This document shows positions 9,126 through 19,749 of a DNA stretch of 64,000 nt, piece by piece. The position numbers were made by a program, and so were the translations under genes. How positions within the stretch are numbered: position 1 is the first letter of the stretch; each line of letters opens with the position of its first letter. Location of the stretch: assembly GCA_963695105.1 (NCBI GenBank), contig CAVOGC010000055.1:62001-126000 (forward strand), given 5' to 3'. The notes under the pieces are model-generated. The model ran no database searches and was not told where the DNA came from. It saw only the letters and a list, made by a program, of their open reading frames with translations. This stretch comes from Competibacter sp963695105 (GTDB lineage: Bacteria > Pseudomonadota > Gammaproteobacteria > Competibacterales > Competibacteraceae).

Positions 9126-10222
9126 ATGCGAACCTGGGCCTTGCGATCACTGCCATGCGGCGTTCTGGTTCTGAGCCTGCTGATGAGCGCCTGCGGCGAC
9201 GCCGAACCCCCGGCGCAACCCGCCCCGCCGCCACAGGCCAAGGAGTTGATATTTTACGACTGGGCGGATGACCTGCCCCAATCCGTCATCGACACGTTCA
9301 CGGCGGAATATGGCATCAAGATCATCTACCGGACCTATGAAACCACCGAAGAGGCCATGCACAACCTTCGCGCCGGCCAAGTCTACGATGTGGTGGTGGT
9401 CGATAATCCCTTTGTCCCGGAATTGGCGGCGGAGGGGCTGATCGCCGAGATCGACTACCGCAATGTGCCGAACTTCAAACACGTCTCCGCTAATTTCCGC
9501 GATCTCGTCTTCGACCCAGGCCACCGCTACAGCGTGACGTATAACTGGGGACTCACCGGACTCATCGCGCGCGGCGACCGGATACCGCAACCGGTTACGC
9601 GCTGGGCCGACCCGTGGGACCCACGCTACGCCGGCAAGAGCTGGTGTGGGACCTCCCGCGTTATCTGATCGGTATAACGCTGCGGTCGCTCGGTTTCTCC
9701 ATCAACTCGGAAAACCCCGCCGAACTGGAAGCGGCGTTGCAGCGCCTGCTGGTGCTCAAAGCGCGCGCCCGCACGGCCGGCTGGGCGCCGGAGGTCAGCG
9801 AACAAGCCCTGACAAGCGGCGAGGTGATGCTGATGTATGGTTTTGCCGGCGACGTGCTGCGGGCGCGGGCGCGCAACCTGAACATTCGCTATGTCCTGCC
9901 CACCGAGGGCAGCATCCAGTGGGGCGACAATTTTGTCATCCCGGCGACCAGCTCGCGAAAATACATTGCCGAAGTGTTCATCAACTTTCTGCTGCGGCCG
10001 GAAATCAGCGCGCAAATCGTCAACGAGCAGCACTTCGCCACGGCCAACGAGGCGGCGTACCCGCTCATCAAACCCGAGATCCTGAACGACCCGGTCATCT
10101 TTCCGCCCATCGAAGACATCCAGCGGGCGGAGGTCATCATGCCGCTCGGGCCGGCGGGCCGGGCGCTCCACCAGCGCATCTGGGAACGCTATCGCGCGGG
10201 CGATCCAGACAAAGAGCAGTGA
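9126..10222 (+). pseudogene. Frameshifted PotD-like extracellular solute-binding lipoprotein
   Basis: The first frame (from 9126) gives a signal peptide with lipobox LLMSAC, then ELIFYDWADDLPQ and a PotD/type-1 periplasmic-binding fold. It runs off frame near 9645, ending at a stop at 9668. The same protein resumes in the next frame as VWDLPRYLIGITLRSLG and continues to 10222. A single-base change near 9640-9650 would restore about 365 residues, the usual size for spermidine/putrescine-type binding proteins. No permease or ATPase genes adjoin. The next gene encodes a dCache sensor, so this protein may have fed ligand to the sensor rather than to a transporter. A sequencing error cannot be excluded. 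Confidence 0.75.
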
Positions 10223-10225
10223 TCG

Positions 10226-11739
10226 GTGAAACCCCCTCAAGCAAAGCGCGGCTTCGCCGACCGGCGGACAGGGTTCTGGGCCGGCAGCCTGCGCCGGCGG
10301 TTGCTGGCCGTGTTCGGCGTGGCGGTGCTGACGCTGCTGCTGGCGAGCGTCGCCGGAATCCTCCTGTTGGCAAACCGCATCGAACAGGACGGCTGGCAGG
10401 GTCGCCAGCGGGAAGCGACCCAGCGGGTCGTGCAAACCGTGCGCGACTTTCTGATTCGGCAACAGAATTTGTTGCAAATAATGGACATCTTCGGCCGCGA
10501 CGAAGTGGAAGCGGCCTCGTATGAACTGGAGGCGCTGCTGCGCGACCAACCGGCCCTGCTGGAACTGGTGTACGTTAGCGCCGCCGGCCGGGTCATCGCC
10601 CATGCCCCACTCAACCAGGGGGTATTGGCCAATTTGTTCACCATTCCCCAGTCGAACTGGTTCATCACGGCCCGGCACGGCAAGCCCTACATCGGCGACG
10701 TGCAATTCTCGGCCGCCGATCGACCCTACCTGATCTTCGCCACCCCCGCCGCTCAGGGGAACGTCGTCGCCATCCGGCTGCGCATGGACGTGTTGAACGA
10801 GGTAATCGCCAGCCTCCATTTCGGCCAGACGAGTATCGCCTACCTGGTCAATCAGGATGGTCGCGTCATCGCCCACTCCGACCCCCAGGTGGTGTTGGCC
10901 GATACCCGTCTGGATCGCCGCCCCGAACTGTTGGCGTTGGTCCGCTCCGCCCACGGCATGTGGGCCGGCGAATATCGCAATTTCCAGGATGAGCCGGTGG
11001 TGGGCACGATGGCCCCCGTGCCTGGCACCCCCTGGGTGGCGGTGACCGAACTGCCCCGCGCCGAAGCCTACGCCGCCAGCCGGCGCGCGCTATGGGGCAT
11101 GGCGGCGGCCACCGCCGCCATCCGCCGCCGGGAACAGGCCCAAAGCCGGCCACGCCTGCCCATCATCGCCCTCACGCCAACGTCGTTAAAGGCTTCCGCG
11201 AAGAGTGCCTGACGGCGGGCATGGACGACTATCTGAGCAAACCGTTCGAACAGAGGCAGTTGACCACCGTGCTGGACCGCTGGTTGCCCGCATCCGCCCG
11301 CTCCCCGGCGCAAATCGACCGGCCGATGATCGATCCGCCCCTCGATGCGGCCCTGACCCCGGCGGCGAGCGCCGCCTAGGAATCGAGCATCGATCAAAGT
11401 GTGCTGGATAAGATCCGGATGCTCGAACGAAATGGCGCTTCGGGCTTGCTGGCCCGTCTGATACGATTGTATCTACATGAGACCCCGCCGCTCATCGAAC
11501 GGATGAAACAAGCTACCACCCAGAACGATCTTGAGGCGTTGCGCGTGGCCGCGCACAGCCTGAAATCAAGCAGCACCAACATCGGCGCTCTACAACTGCA
11601 CGGCTTATGCGGGGCATTGGAAGCGCAAGCACGGCAACGGCAGGTCGCGGACACCGCCGCCCGGATAAACGGTATCGAGAGGGAGTTCATGGCCGCGCGG
11701 GCCATCCTGCGTCGGGAACTCCCAGAGGATTCGCAATGA
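10226..11739 (+). pseudogene. Hybrid sensor kinase gene with kinase core deleted (dCache-TM / REC tail / Hpt)
   Basis: From a GTG at 10226 there is a cytoplasmic tail, a first membrane helix (about residues 25-50), a dCache-type periplasmic sensor, and the start of a second helix near RALWGMAAATA. The sequence then jumps directly to IRRREQAQSRPRLPIIALT, the second half of a receiver domain; the HAMP, HisKA and HATPase domains and the receiver aspartate are absent. A one-base loss then shifts the frame (LTPTSLK instead of LTANVVKGF), and the receiver finishes in the next frame at 11379 with an amber codon. In that second frame an Hpt domain follows with AHSLKSSSTNIGA (phospho-His), possibly started separately from a GTG at 11401. 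It is probably non-functional as a kinase. Confidence 0.8.
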
Positions 11740-11784
11740 GTTCGGTATCGGTATGGGAACAACCCTGAAAATGAGGAAGGCGTC

Positions 11785-14700
11785 ATGCCGGCGGAAACGG
11801 AACAAACTCAGCTTGAGAGCAATTTGCTGTGCACGGCGCCGGACGCCATGCTCGTGGTGGATCAATCCGGTCGGATCGTGCAAGCCAATGCGCTAGCCGA
11901 GCGACTGTTCGGCTACCCCTCTGGCACGCTTCCCGGTCAACCCCTGCACATCCTCATCCCCAAGCAGTTGCGGGGACCGCACCAGCGGCACCTAACCGAG
12001 TATCTCCGCGCCCCCCGCCCCCGGCCGATGGGCACCGGCCTGATGTTATCGGGCGTGCGATGGGACGGCAGCGAGTTCGCGGTCGAAATCAGTCTAAACC
12101 CCCTGCCCACCCCGACGGGTCTACATATCCTGGCCGCCATTCGCGACGTGAACGACTACTGGCTTGCACAACGGATGTTGAAGCAAGCCAGTGCCGAACT
12201 GGAAAGACAGGTCGCGGCAAGCAACGCGGAGTTGCTGCAAATCAACGCCGAACTGCACCAGCAGATCGCCGAACGCGCGCGAGCCGAGGTTTCCTTACGG
12301 GAAGCCGAGGCACTGTACCGCCAACTGGTGGAGAACCAGCCCGACCTGATCTGCCGGTACCTGCCGGACACCACGTTGACCTTCGTCAACGCCGCGTATG
12401 CCCGATTCTTCAAGCGGCGGCCAGCGGAGTTGCTCGGCCAGCGGTTTATCGACTTCCTTGGCGCGGAAGAACAGGCGGAGGTTCGGGGGCATTTGGCGGC
12501 CTTCACGCCAGCGGCGCCAGCACGGCAATACGAGCTTAAGACGATTGATGCCGACGGCATCCCGCGCTGGCATTTGTGGCACGATTTTGCGCTTTTCGAC
12601 GACTGCGGCACGATCACCGGCTTTCAATCGGTCGGCGTGGACATCACCGCGCGCAAGCAAACGGAAGAAGCCTTGCGCGACAGCGAAGGACGGTTCCACC
12701 AACTGGCCCAGGCGGCCTTCGAGGGAATTGCCGTCAGCGTGGAGGGACGGCTGCTCGATGTCAACGAGCAACTCGCCGAGATGCTGGGCTACGCCCCCGC
12801 GGAGCTGATCGACGGCGACCTCTTGGATCTCATCGCCCCCGAGGCACGGGAACGAGTCCGACAACGCATCCAGTCCGGCAATCTGGAACCGGCGGAACTA
12901 GCCCTGCGACGGAAAGACGGTTCGACCTTTCCCGTGGAGGTGCAAGTCCGATCCGTGTTGTACCGGGGCAAGAGGGTCCGCATCACCGCCATCCGCGACA
13001 TCACTAAGCACAAGCAGGCCGAAACCGTGCTGCGCCAGAGTGAAGAACGCCTGAGGCTGGCCCTGCGCGCCGCCGGCGCCGGCGCGTGGGAGTGGAATGC
13101 CGCGACCAACCAGGCAATCTGGTCGGATGACAACTACCGGGTGCTGGGTTTGACCCCGGGGAGCGTGGAGGCCTGCTACGATAATTGGCTGCGTTGCCTT
13201 CACCCCGACGACCGGGCGGAAGCGGAACGGCAGGTGATCCATGCCATGGAGCAGAGTGGCGATTTGGATATCGAATTTCGCGTGATGTGGCCGGACGGCG
13301 GCATTCACTGGATACGCGACGTCGGGCAGATGCTCTACGATCCGGCGGGCAAACCGATCGGCATGTACGGCATTCAGATGGACATCACCGCGCGCAATCA
13401 GGCGAAGCAGGCCTTGCGGGCTAGCAAGGAACAATACCGGCTGCTGGTCGAAAATCAGACCGATCTGGTGGTCAAGGTGGATACCGAAAACCGCTTCTTG
13501 TTCGTCAGCCCGTCTTATTGCGCCACCTTCGGCAAGAGCCGGGACGAGTTGCTGGGCAGTACATTCATGCCGCTGGTGCACGAGGAGGACAGGGAAGCCA
13601 CGACCAAGGCCATGGAGAGTTTGTTCCGGCCTCCCTACCAGTGTTATATCGAGCAACGCGCGTTGACCAAGGAAGGCTGGCGCTGGCTGGCATGGGCGGA
13701 TAAGGCCGTCCTGGATTCGGAGTGCAAGGTGATCGCCATCATCGGCGTCGGTCGCGACATCACCGAGCGCAAGCAGGCCGAGGAGGCTTTGTTCGAGGCC
13801 AAGGAACGGGCGCAGGTCACCTTGCACTCAATCGGCGATGCGGTGATCACCACCGATGCCCACGCCGTGGTGGATTATCTCAATCCGGTGGCGGAAGCGC
13901 TCACCGGCTGGACCACGGCCGAGGCTCGGGGCCAGCCCTTGAGTAAAGTTTTCCGAATCGTCAATGAGTACACGCGCGAGCCGGCGCCGGACCCGGTGGC
14001 GCGCTGCCTCCGGGAAGGTCGCATCGTTGGCCTGGCTAACCACTCCGTGCTGATCGGGCGTGTTGGGATGGAATACCACATCAACGATACGGCGGCACCG
14101 ATTCGCGGGCGGGACGGCCAGGTGTTGGGCGCCGTGCTGGTGTTTCACGACATCAGTGAAACCCGTCAACTGACCCGCCAGCTAGAGCATGACGCCACCC
14201 ACGACGCTCTGACCGGGCTGATCAACCGGGTCGAATTCGAGCGGCGGCTGGAACGGGCGCTGGCCAGCGCCCGGCAGCACGGCGCCCAGCATGCCTTGTG
14301 TTATCTGGACCTGGATCAGTTCAAGCTGGTCAACGACACCGCCGGCCACGCGGCGGGCGATGAACTGCTCAAGCAAATCAACACCCTGCTGTCGGGCATG
14401 TTCCGCGAGCGCGATACCCTGGCCCGGATCGGCGGCGACGAGTTCGGCCTGCTGCTGGACAACTGCCCGCTGGCGCGGGCCCATCTCATCGCCCAAGCCG
14501 TGGTGCGCAGTATTCAGGAGCATCGCTTCCACTGGGAGGGGCGCACCTATCAAATCGGGGTCAGCATCGGGCTGGTGGCCATCACGGCGCAGGCTCAGGA
14601 CACCACCCAACTGCTCACTCAGGCCGACGTCGCCTGCTATACCGCCAAGGAACTGGGTCGCAACCAGGTCCATGTCTACCAGCCGGCGGACAGCGAATCG

Positions 14701-15477
14701 GCCGTGCGCCACAGCGAAATCCTCGGCGCGGCCGGCTTGCGGGACGCCCTCGAACAGAACCGGTTTCGGCTGCATTACCAGCCCATCGTGCCCTTGAACA
14801 CATCCAACCCACGCCCGACCCGCTACGAGGTCCTGCTCCGGGTTGCGTACCGGAGCAAGCCGAAGGAATCCAGTGAACTGGTGTTGCCGGCGGCCTTCAT
14901 TCCGGCGGCCGAACGCTATGGCCTGATGGGCGCCATCGACCGCTGGGTGATTCAGGCGGCCTTTCGCGACTATGCCGGCGGCATCGGCCAGACCGGCGCC
15001 CGGATCGCCGTCAACCTGTCCGGCAATTCCCTCAGCGACGAGACCCTGCTGGCCTTCATCGAAGCGCAGTTCGCCCGCCACGCCTTCCCGCCGGAGCAGG
15101 TGTGCTTCGAGATCACCGAAACCGCCGCCATCCACAACCTGCGCCGCGCCGCCGACCTGATGGCGGCGCTCAAGCGCCGCGGCTGCGAATTCGCGCTGGA
15201 CGATTTCGGCAGCGGCCTGTCCTCGTTCCACTACCTCAAGACCCTGCCGGTCGACTACCTCAAAATCGACGGCAGCTTCGTCAAGGACATGATCGAGAAC
15301 GCCCACGACTGCGCCCTGGTGGCGGCCATCAACCAGATGAGCCACGCCCTGGGCATCCAAACCATCGCCGAGTACACCCACAGCCCTGCCATCGTCGAAT
15401 GCTTGCGCGGACTGGGCGTGGACTACGCCCAGGGCTATTTCTTCGGTCGGCCCGCGCCGTGGGACAAGCCAGCATGA
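11785..15477 (+). CDS. Multi-PAS diguanylate cyclase/phosphodiesterase (PASx6-GGDEF-EAL)
   Basis: 1,230 residues, with no clear membrane helix. About six PAS repeats span residues 15-800, with a coiled coil near 130-180. Several end in the DIT-(A/E)RKQAE linker. The GGDEF domain has an intact RIGGDEF (883-887). The EAL domain carries EVL in place of EAL at about 1015, followed by ITETAAIHN, DDFGSG and KIDGSF, so most catalytic residues remain. The protein should make and/or degrade cyclic di-GMP in response to ligands or redox sensed by the PAS domains. It follows the broken hybrid kinase closely. An AGGAAG site precedes the ATG. Confidence 0.9.
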   Translation: MPAETEQTQLESNLLCTAPDAMLVVDQSGRIVQANALAERLFGYPSGTLPGQPLHILIPKQLRGPHQRHLTEYLRAPRPRPMGTGLMLSGVRWDGSEFAVEISLNPLPTPTGLHILAAIRDVNDYWLAQRMLKQASAELERQVAASNAELLQINAELHQQIAERARAEVSLREAEALYRQLVENQPDLICRYLPDTTLTFVNAAYARFFKRRPAELLGQRFIDFLGAEEQAEVRGHLAAFTPAAPARQYELKTIDADGIPRWHLWHDFALFDDCGTITGFQSVGVDITARKQTEEALRDSEGRFHQLAQAAFEGIAVSVEGRLLDVNEQLAEMLGYAPAELIDGDLLDLIAPEARERVRQRIQSGNLEPAELALRRKDGSTFPVEVQVRSVLYRGKRVRITAIRDITKHKQAETVLRQSEERLRLALRAAGAGAWEWNAATNQAIWSDDNYRVLGLTPGSVEACYDNWLRCLHPDDRAEAERQVIHAMEQSGDLDIEFRVMWPDGGIHWIRDVGQMLYDPAGKPIGMYGIQMDITARNQAKQALRASKEQYRLLVENQTDLVVKVDTENRFLFVSPSYCATFGKSRDELLGSTFMPLVHEEDREATTKAMESLFRPPYQCYIEQRALTKEGWRWLAWADKAVLDSECKVIAIIGVGRDITERKQAEEALFEAKERAQVTLHSIGDAVITTDAHAVVDYLNPVAEALTGWTTAEARGQPLSKVFRIVNEYTREPAPDPVARCLREGRIVGLANHSVLIGRVGMEYHINDTAAPIRGRDGQVLGAVLVFHDISETRQLTRQLEHDATHDALTGLINRVEFERRLERALASARQHGAQHALCYLDLDQFKLVNDTAGHAAGDELLKQINTLLSGMFRERDTLARIGGDEFGLLLDNCPLARAHLIAQAVVRSIQEHRFHWEGRTYQIGVSIGLVAITAQAQDTTQLLTQADVACYTAKELGRNQVHVYQPADSESAVRHSEILGAAGLRDALEQNRFRLHYQPIVPLNTSNPRPTRYEVLLRVAYRSKPKESSELVLPAAFIPAAERYGLMGAIDRWVIQAAFRDYAGGIGQTGARIAVNLSGNSLSDETLLAFIEAQFARHAFPPEQVCFEITETAAIHNLRRAADLMAALKRRGCEFALDDFGSGLSSFHYLKTLPVDYLKIDGSFVKDMIENAHDCALVAAINQMSHALGIQTIAEYTHSPAIVECLRGLGVDYAQGYFFGRPAPWDKPA

Positions 15478-15865
15478 ACACCGCCAACGCGATGGTTGAG
15501 CGCGAACTGTCCAGCTCATTCCCTCCGCCGCAAGCAGTGGAGCGGGACAAGCTGAGCGTTATTCCAGCAGACGATTGCGGCGTTCATCGCCATGACCCCT
15601 GGTTTGCGACCGAGCGTGACCGCCGAGGGTGGGAGATCGAGACCCGCGCCTTCCGGCGGGCGGCGAATCGCAATCGGATGCAAGGCTTTCTCTCTGGCCA
15701 GCCGCGTTCCGCCGGACACATCCCCTGGCTATTGGCAAACGGGGCGCATGAAATTCGGGAGTTATTTCCTTCGTCCATTTACCAACCGATGCCGGCACAC
15801 GACCTTGCGCAAGGCCGCGATCCGGCGATTGAGAACCTGAACGGGCACTGGGATACCATCAAGCC
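15478..15865. other. 388-base gap between signalling genes
   Basis: No convincing gene. A forward frame could start at 15474, overlapping the preceding stop as ATGA, and run 138 codons to 15890. Its translation has no recognisable family and overlaps the next start. The stretch may hold the promoter of the downstream kinase-regulator pair. Confidence 0.35.
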
Positions 15866-17773
15866 ATGTCCTTACAATCAAAGATTGTAAATCTGATTTT
15901 TATAGTTTTTTTAACCTATGGCGCCCTCGATTACGGGGTGCAGCGCCTGTTTATTCTGCCCAGCTTCCAGACGCTTGAACGGGAGGCGGCCGGACGGAAC
16001 ATGGACCGGGTCGCGCAGGCGATCGAGCGCGAAATCCAGCTTCTGGGCGTATCGGCGACCGACTGGGCCACTTGGGACGACACCTATCGATTCGTGCAGG
16101 ATCACAACGCCACCTACCGCGAAGCGAATCTGAACCCCAACGCGCTCAAGAGCCTCGAAGTCAACTTCCTGGGCATTGTGGACACCGCTGGAACAATCGC
16201 TTGGGCCATGGGGTTCGATCTGCGGGCCGAGGAACCCATCGACCTGCCGGAACTGCCCGTCGACCGCTGGCCGACCGAGCACCCATTGCTCGCGTTGGCC
16301 AGCCCCGATTCGGAACACAAGGGCCTGCTGTTGAGCGGGCGCGGACCGCTGCTGGTGGCGGCCAAACCGATCCTCCACAGCAACCGTGAAGGTCCCGTGC
16401 GCGGCGCCGTGATCCTGGGACGCTTTCTGGACGTCGCCGCCATCGCCGAACAGACCCAGGTGCGCCTGGCGATCTCGATTCTGGACGGTCGGCCCCTCGA
16501 ACCGGAGGAAACCGCCGTCATCGGCGAATTGACCCCTACGGGGGGAACGGTGATTCGCGAGCTGGCCGAGACGAACCGGGTCTACCGGGTCCTGCCGAAT
16601 GTATTCGGCCAACCGGCGCTGCTGTTGCGGGTGGAAGTGCCCAAAACCATTTCCGCCCGTGGTCAGAACGCCATTCGTTACGCCCTGCTGTCCCTGTTTG
16701 GGGCCGGCGCCATCATTATGATCGCGCTGATCATCGGGCTGCGCCGCATGGTGCTGGCACCGATCCAGAAGTTGACCCAGCACGCGGTGACGGTTGGCCA
16801 TAGCGGCGATCTGAACGCGCGCCTCACCCTGGAGCGGCGGGACGAACTCGGCGTTCTGGCGCGGGAGTTCGACCACATGGTCGAACGACTGGCGGAGGCG
16901 CGCAAGGCATTGATCGAGCAATCCTATCAATCCGGTATCGCCGAAATGGCCAGAGGCGTCCTGCACAATATCGGCAACGCCATCACTCCCCTCAAGGTGC
17001 GTATCGCCAATCTGGACGGCACGCTCCGCGATGTGCCGACCGCCGAACTGCGGATGGCGCTGGACGAAATGACGAATCCAGGCACACCCCCGGAGCGGCG
17101 CCAGGATCTCGAACAGTTCGTGAACCTGGCCGGTCGGGAAATAGCGACCGCGCTCGAAGAAACCACCGGACAACTGACCGGCGTCTTGCGCCAGGTGGAC
17201 TACGTCCAACAGATTCTCGGCGACCAGGAACGCTTTAGCCGCGCCATCCGGGTGCTCGAATCGCTACCGGCCGCGGATCTGGTGCGCGAATCCACCAAGA
17301 TTCTCGGCGACAACTGGCGCCAGGACATCCGGTTCGAAATAAATGATGGCCCGCGCACGGTGGATGCCCTGCTGGGCGCCCGCGTGGCCGTGCAACAAAT
17401 ACTGGTCAACCTGCTGAAAAACGCCGCCGAAGCCATCCGCGAGCGGCGGCCGGCGGAAGGCGGCCAAATCACGGTGGATGCCAGTCCCGAGTTCGACGAG
17501 GGGCGGGAGATGGTGCATCTGCGGGTGACGGACAACGGCGTTGGGATCGAACCGACGCATTTGCAACGGATTTTTGAACGTGGGTTCAGCACCAAGGCGC
17601 GCGCCTCCGGTTTGGGCCTGCACTGGTGCGCGGTGACGGCCACGGCCATGAACGGCAAGCTGTACGCCGAAAGCGCGGGCGCCGGCCAGGGCGCCGTTCT
17701 GCATCTGCTTTTACCCAAGGCGCCGGATCGACCGGCGGCGGTCGAGACTGCTCTCGGAGGCGATGAATCATGA
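15866..17773 (+). CDS. CHASE4-HAMP sensor histidine kinase
   Basis: 635 residues. A membrane helix at about 8-28 is followed by a periplasmic CHASE4-like sensor with the WATWDDTYRFV signature. A second helix (about 273-293) leads to a HAMP region and a phosphoacceptor helix GVLHNIGNAITPL with His at about 367. The HATPase domain has N515/N519 (NLLKNAAEAI), DNGVGI at 556 and GLGLHWC. It overlaps the downstream REC-GGDEF-EAL gene by ATGA, so the two are almost certainly translated together, with this kinase phosphorylating that receiver. Confidence 0.9.
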   Translation: MSLQSKIVNLIFIVFLTYGALDYGVQRLFILPSFQTLEREAAGRNMDRVAQAIEREIQLLGVSATDWATWDDTYRFVQDHNATYREANLNPNALKSLEVNFLGIVDTAGTIAWAMGFDLRAEEPIDLPELPVDRWPTEHPLLALASPDSEHKGLLLSGRGPLLVAAKPILHSNREGPVRGAVILGRFLDVAAIAEQTQVRLAISILDGRPLEPEETAVIGELTPTGGTVIRELAETNRVYRVLPNVFGQPALLLRVEVPKTISARGQNAIRYALLSLFGAGAIIMIALIIGLRRMVLAPIQKLTQHAVTVGHSGDLNARLTLERRDELGVLAREFDHMVERLAEARKALIEQSYQSGIAEMARGVLHNIGNAITPLKVRIANLDGTLRDVPTAELRMALDEMTNPGTPPERRQDLEQFVNLAGREIATALEETTGQLTGVLRQVDYVQQILGDQERFSRAIRVLESLPAADLVRESTKILGDNWRQDIRFEINDGPRTVDALLGARVAVQQILVNLLKNAAEAIRERRPAEGGQITVDASPEFDEGREMVHLRVTDNGVGIEPTHLQRIFERGFSTKARASGLGLHWCAVTATAMNGKLYAESAGAGQGAVLHLLLPKAPDRPAAVETALGGDES

Positions 17774-19710
17774 TCTCTCTGCTCGATTTTTCCCAACGCC
17801 CGATCAAGGTGCTGGTCGCCGATGACGACGAGGCGGTACTCGACGCCTATCGCCAGATTTTCAGCCGGGCCACCTCTACCGCCGAGGGGGATCAACTGCG
17901 CAACCTCAAGGCGAAACTGTTCGGCGGCGGCGCGGCGCGGCCCTCGTCCCTGGGGCCGCTCTTCGAACCCCACTACTGTCACGACGCCGAGCAGGCGGTG
18001 GCGGCGGCCCGGGCGGCGATCGACAACGGGGGTGCGTTCTCTGTGATCTTCCTCGACATGCGCATGCCGCCCGGCCCCGACGGCGCCTGGGCCGCCGCCC
18101 GGATTCGTGAACTCGACCCCCAGGTCGATATCGTGATCGCCACCGCCTATTCGGATACGGACCCCCGCGAGATCACGGCGCTGGTGCCGCCGGAGGACAA
18201 GCTGTTTTACGTGCAGAAGCCGTTTCACCCCCACGAAATCCGGCAACTCGCCCTGGCGCTGGGGCGCAAGTGGGAAGCGGAGCAACGGATCCGCCAACTG
18301 GCGTACTACGACAGCCTGACCGGCCTGCCCAACCGGTTGCTGTTTCTCGACCGGCTGACGCAAACCCTTGAGCTGGCGCGCCGCCACAAACGCACGGCCG
18401 CCCTGCTATTTCTCGATCTGGATAACTTCAAGCGAATCAACGACACTCTGGGCCACGGCATCGGCGATGACCTGTTAAAAACCATGGCCGCGCGGCTGAC
18501 GCATTGCCTGCGAACCGGCGACACCGTGAGCCGCCCCGCGCCGGAGGGCACGGCGGCCCGCTTGGGCGGCGACGAATTCACCGTCCTGCTGTCCGAGATC
18601 AATCATCCAGAAGAGGCGGCGGTCGTGGCCCAGCGCATTCTGGATACCCTGGGTCAACCCATGCGCCTGATGACTCACGAAATCATCGTGACTCCCAGTA
18701 TCGGCATCGCGCTGTTTCCCCAGGACGGCGACGATGCCGGATCGATCCTCAAGAATGCCGACCTGGCGATGTACTTCGCCAAACGCACCGGCCCCAATTT
18801 GTTTCAGTATTACGAGGAAGCCATGAACGCGACGGCGCTCCGGCGGCTCACCCTGGAAAACCACTTGCGTCAGGCTCTCGATCACAACGAGTTCACGCTG
18901 TACTACCAGCCGCAGGTGAATCTGGTGAGCGGCGAGATCAGCGGCATGGAGGCGCTGCTGCGCTGGCATAACCGCGCTTTGGGCGACGTGGCCCCGACCG
19001 AGTTTATCCCGATCGCCGAGGAGAGCGGACTGATCCTGCCGATCGGTGACTGGATTCTGCGCTCGGCCTGCCGGCAAGCCAAACAATGGCGTGATCGGGG
19101 GGTGCCACTGCCGCGCATGGCGGTCAACGTGTCGGTTGCGCAGTTCGTGCATCGCAAGTTTCTGGAAACCATCCGGGAGGCGCTCACCGAGACGGGCCTG
19201 GACCCCGAAGTGCTCGAACTGGAAATCACCGAAAGTCTGCTGATGAAAGACGCCACTAACGCCACCGAAATCCTGCGCGCGATCAAAGATCTCGGCGTTC
19301 AGGTGGCTATCGACGATTTCGGAACCGGCTACTCCAGCCTGAATCGCCTCAAGGAATTACCGATCGACTGCCTGAAGATCGACAGTACCTTCGTGCGCGG
19401 CATCACCGCCGAAAAAAGCGACCGGGCCATCGCCAGCGCGGTGATCGCCCTGGCCGACAGCATGAACCTGCGCGTCATCGCCGAGGGGGTCGAGACCCCA
19501 TTCGAGGCCGATTTCCTGCGCGCCAAGCACTGTGGCGAGATGCAGGGATTTTTGATCAGCCAACCGCTTCCCCAAGAACAGGCCGAATCCTTCCTGCACC
19601 AATTCGCCGCATCGCCGGGAGCGGCCCCGCCCGCCGCTCCCGGCGGCGTCGCGGAGGACCCGTCCGTTCCAAATCCGTCCATTCAGGTTGGCTTGGCGCA
19701 CGGCGCGTAG
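17770..19710 (+). CDS. Response regulator with GGDEF and EAL domains
   Basis: 646 residues. The N-terminal receiver has acidic DDDE near 17-20 and the phosphoacceptor Asp at about 96 in FLDMRMPPGPDG; the longer than usual spacing reflects an insertion around residues 38-65. GGDEF follows at 266-270 and a full EALLRW begins at 394, with ITESLL, DDFGTGYSS and KIDSTFV. It should be a phosphorylation-controlled cyclic-di-GMP enzyme acting as output for the overlapping histidine kinase gene. The C-terminus ends in a short Pro/Ala-rich tail. Confidence 0.92.
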   Translation: MISLLDFSQRPIKVLVADDDEAVLDAYRQIFSRATSTAEGDQLRNLKAKLFGGGAARPSSLGPLFEPHYCHDAEQAVAAARAAIDNGGAFSVIFLDMRMPPGPDGAWAAARIRELDPQVDIVIATAYSDTDPREITALVPPEDKLFYVQKPFHPHEIRQLALALGRKWEAEQRIRQLAYYDSLTGLPNRLLFLDRLTQTLELARRHKRTAALLFLDLDNFKRINDTLGHGIGDDLLKTMAARLTHCLRTGDTVSRPAPEGTAARLGGDEFTVLLSEINHPEEAAVVAQRILDTLGQPMRLMTHEIIVTPSIGIALFPQDGDDAGSILKNADLAMYFAKRTGPNLFQYYEEAMNATALRRLTLENHLRQALDHNEFTLYYQPQVNLVSGEISGMEALLRWHNRALGDVAPTEFIPIAEESGLILPIGDWILRSACRQAKQWRDRGVPLPRMAVNVSVAQFVHRKFLETIREALTETGLDPEVLELEITESLLMKDATNATEILRAIKDLGVQVAIDDFGTGYSSLNRLKELPIDCLKIDSTFVRGITAEKSDRAIASAVIALADSMNLRVIAEGVETPFEADFLRAKHCGEMQGFLISQPLPQEQAESFLHQFAASPGAAPPAAPGGVAEDPSVPNPSIQVGLAHGA

Positions 19711-19749
19711 CCCAAAAACAGCAACGCCTTGGGTACGGCCTGGGTTTTG

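Noticed and set aside
15474..15890. 138-codon frame starting at ATGA overlap with the GGDEF-EAL gene
   Set aside because: The overlap is attractive, but the sequence has no recognisable family and runs into the start of the next gene. Kept only as a gap note.
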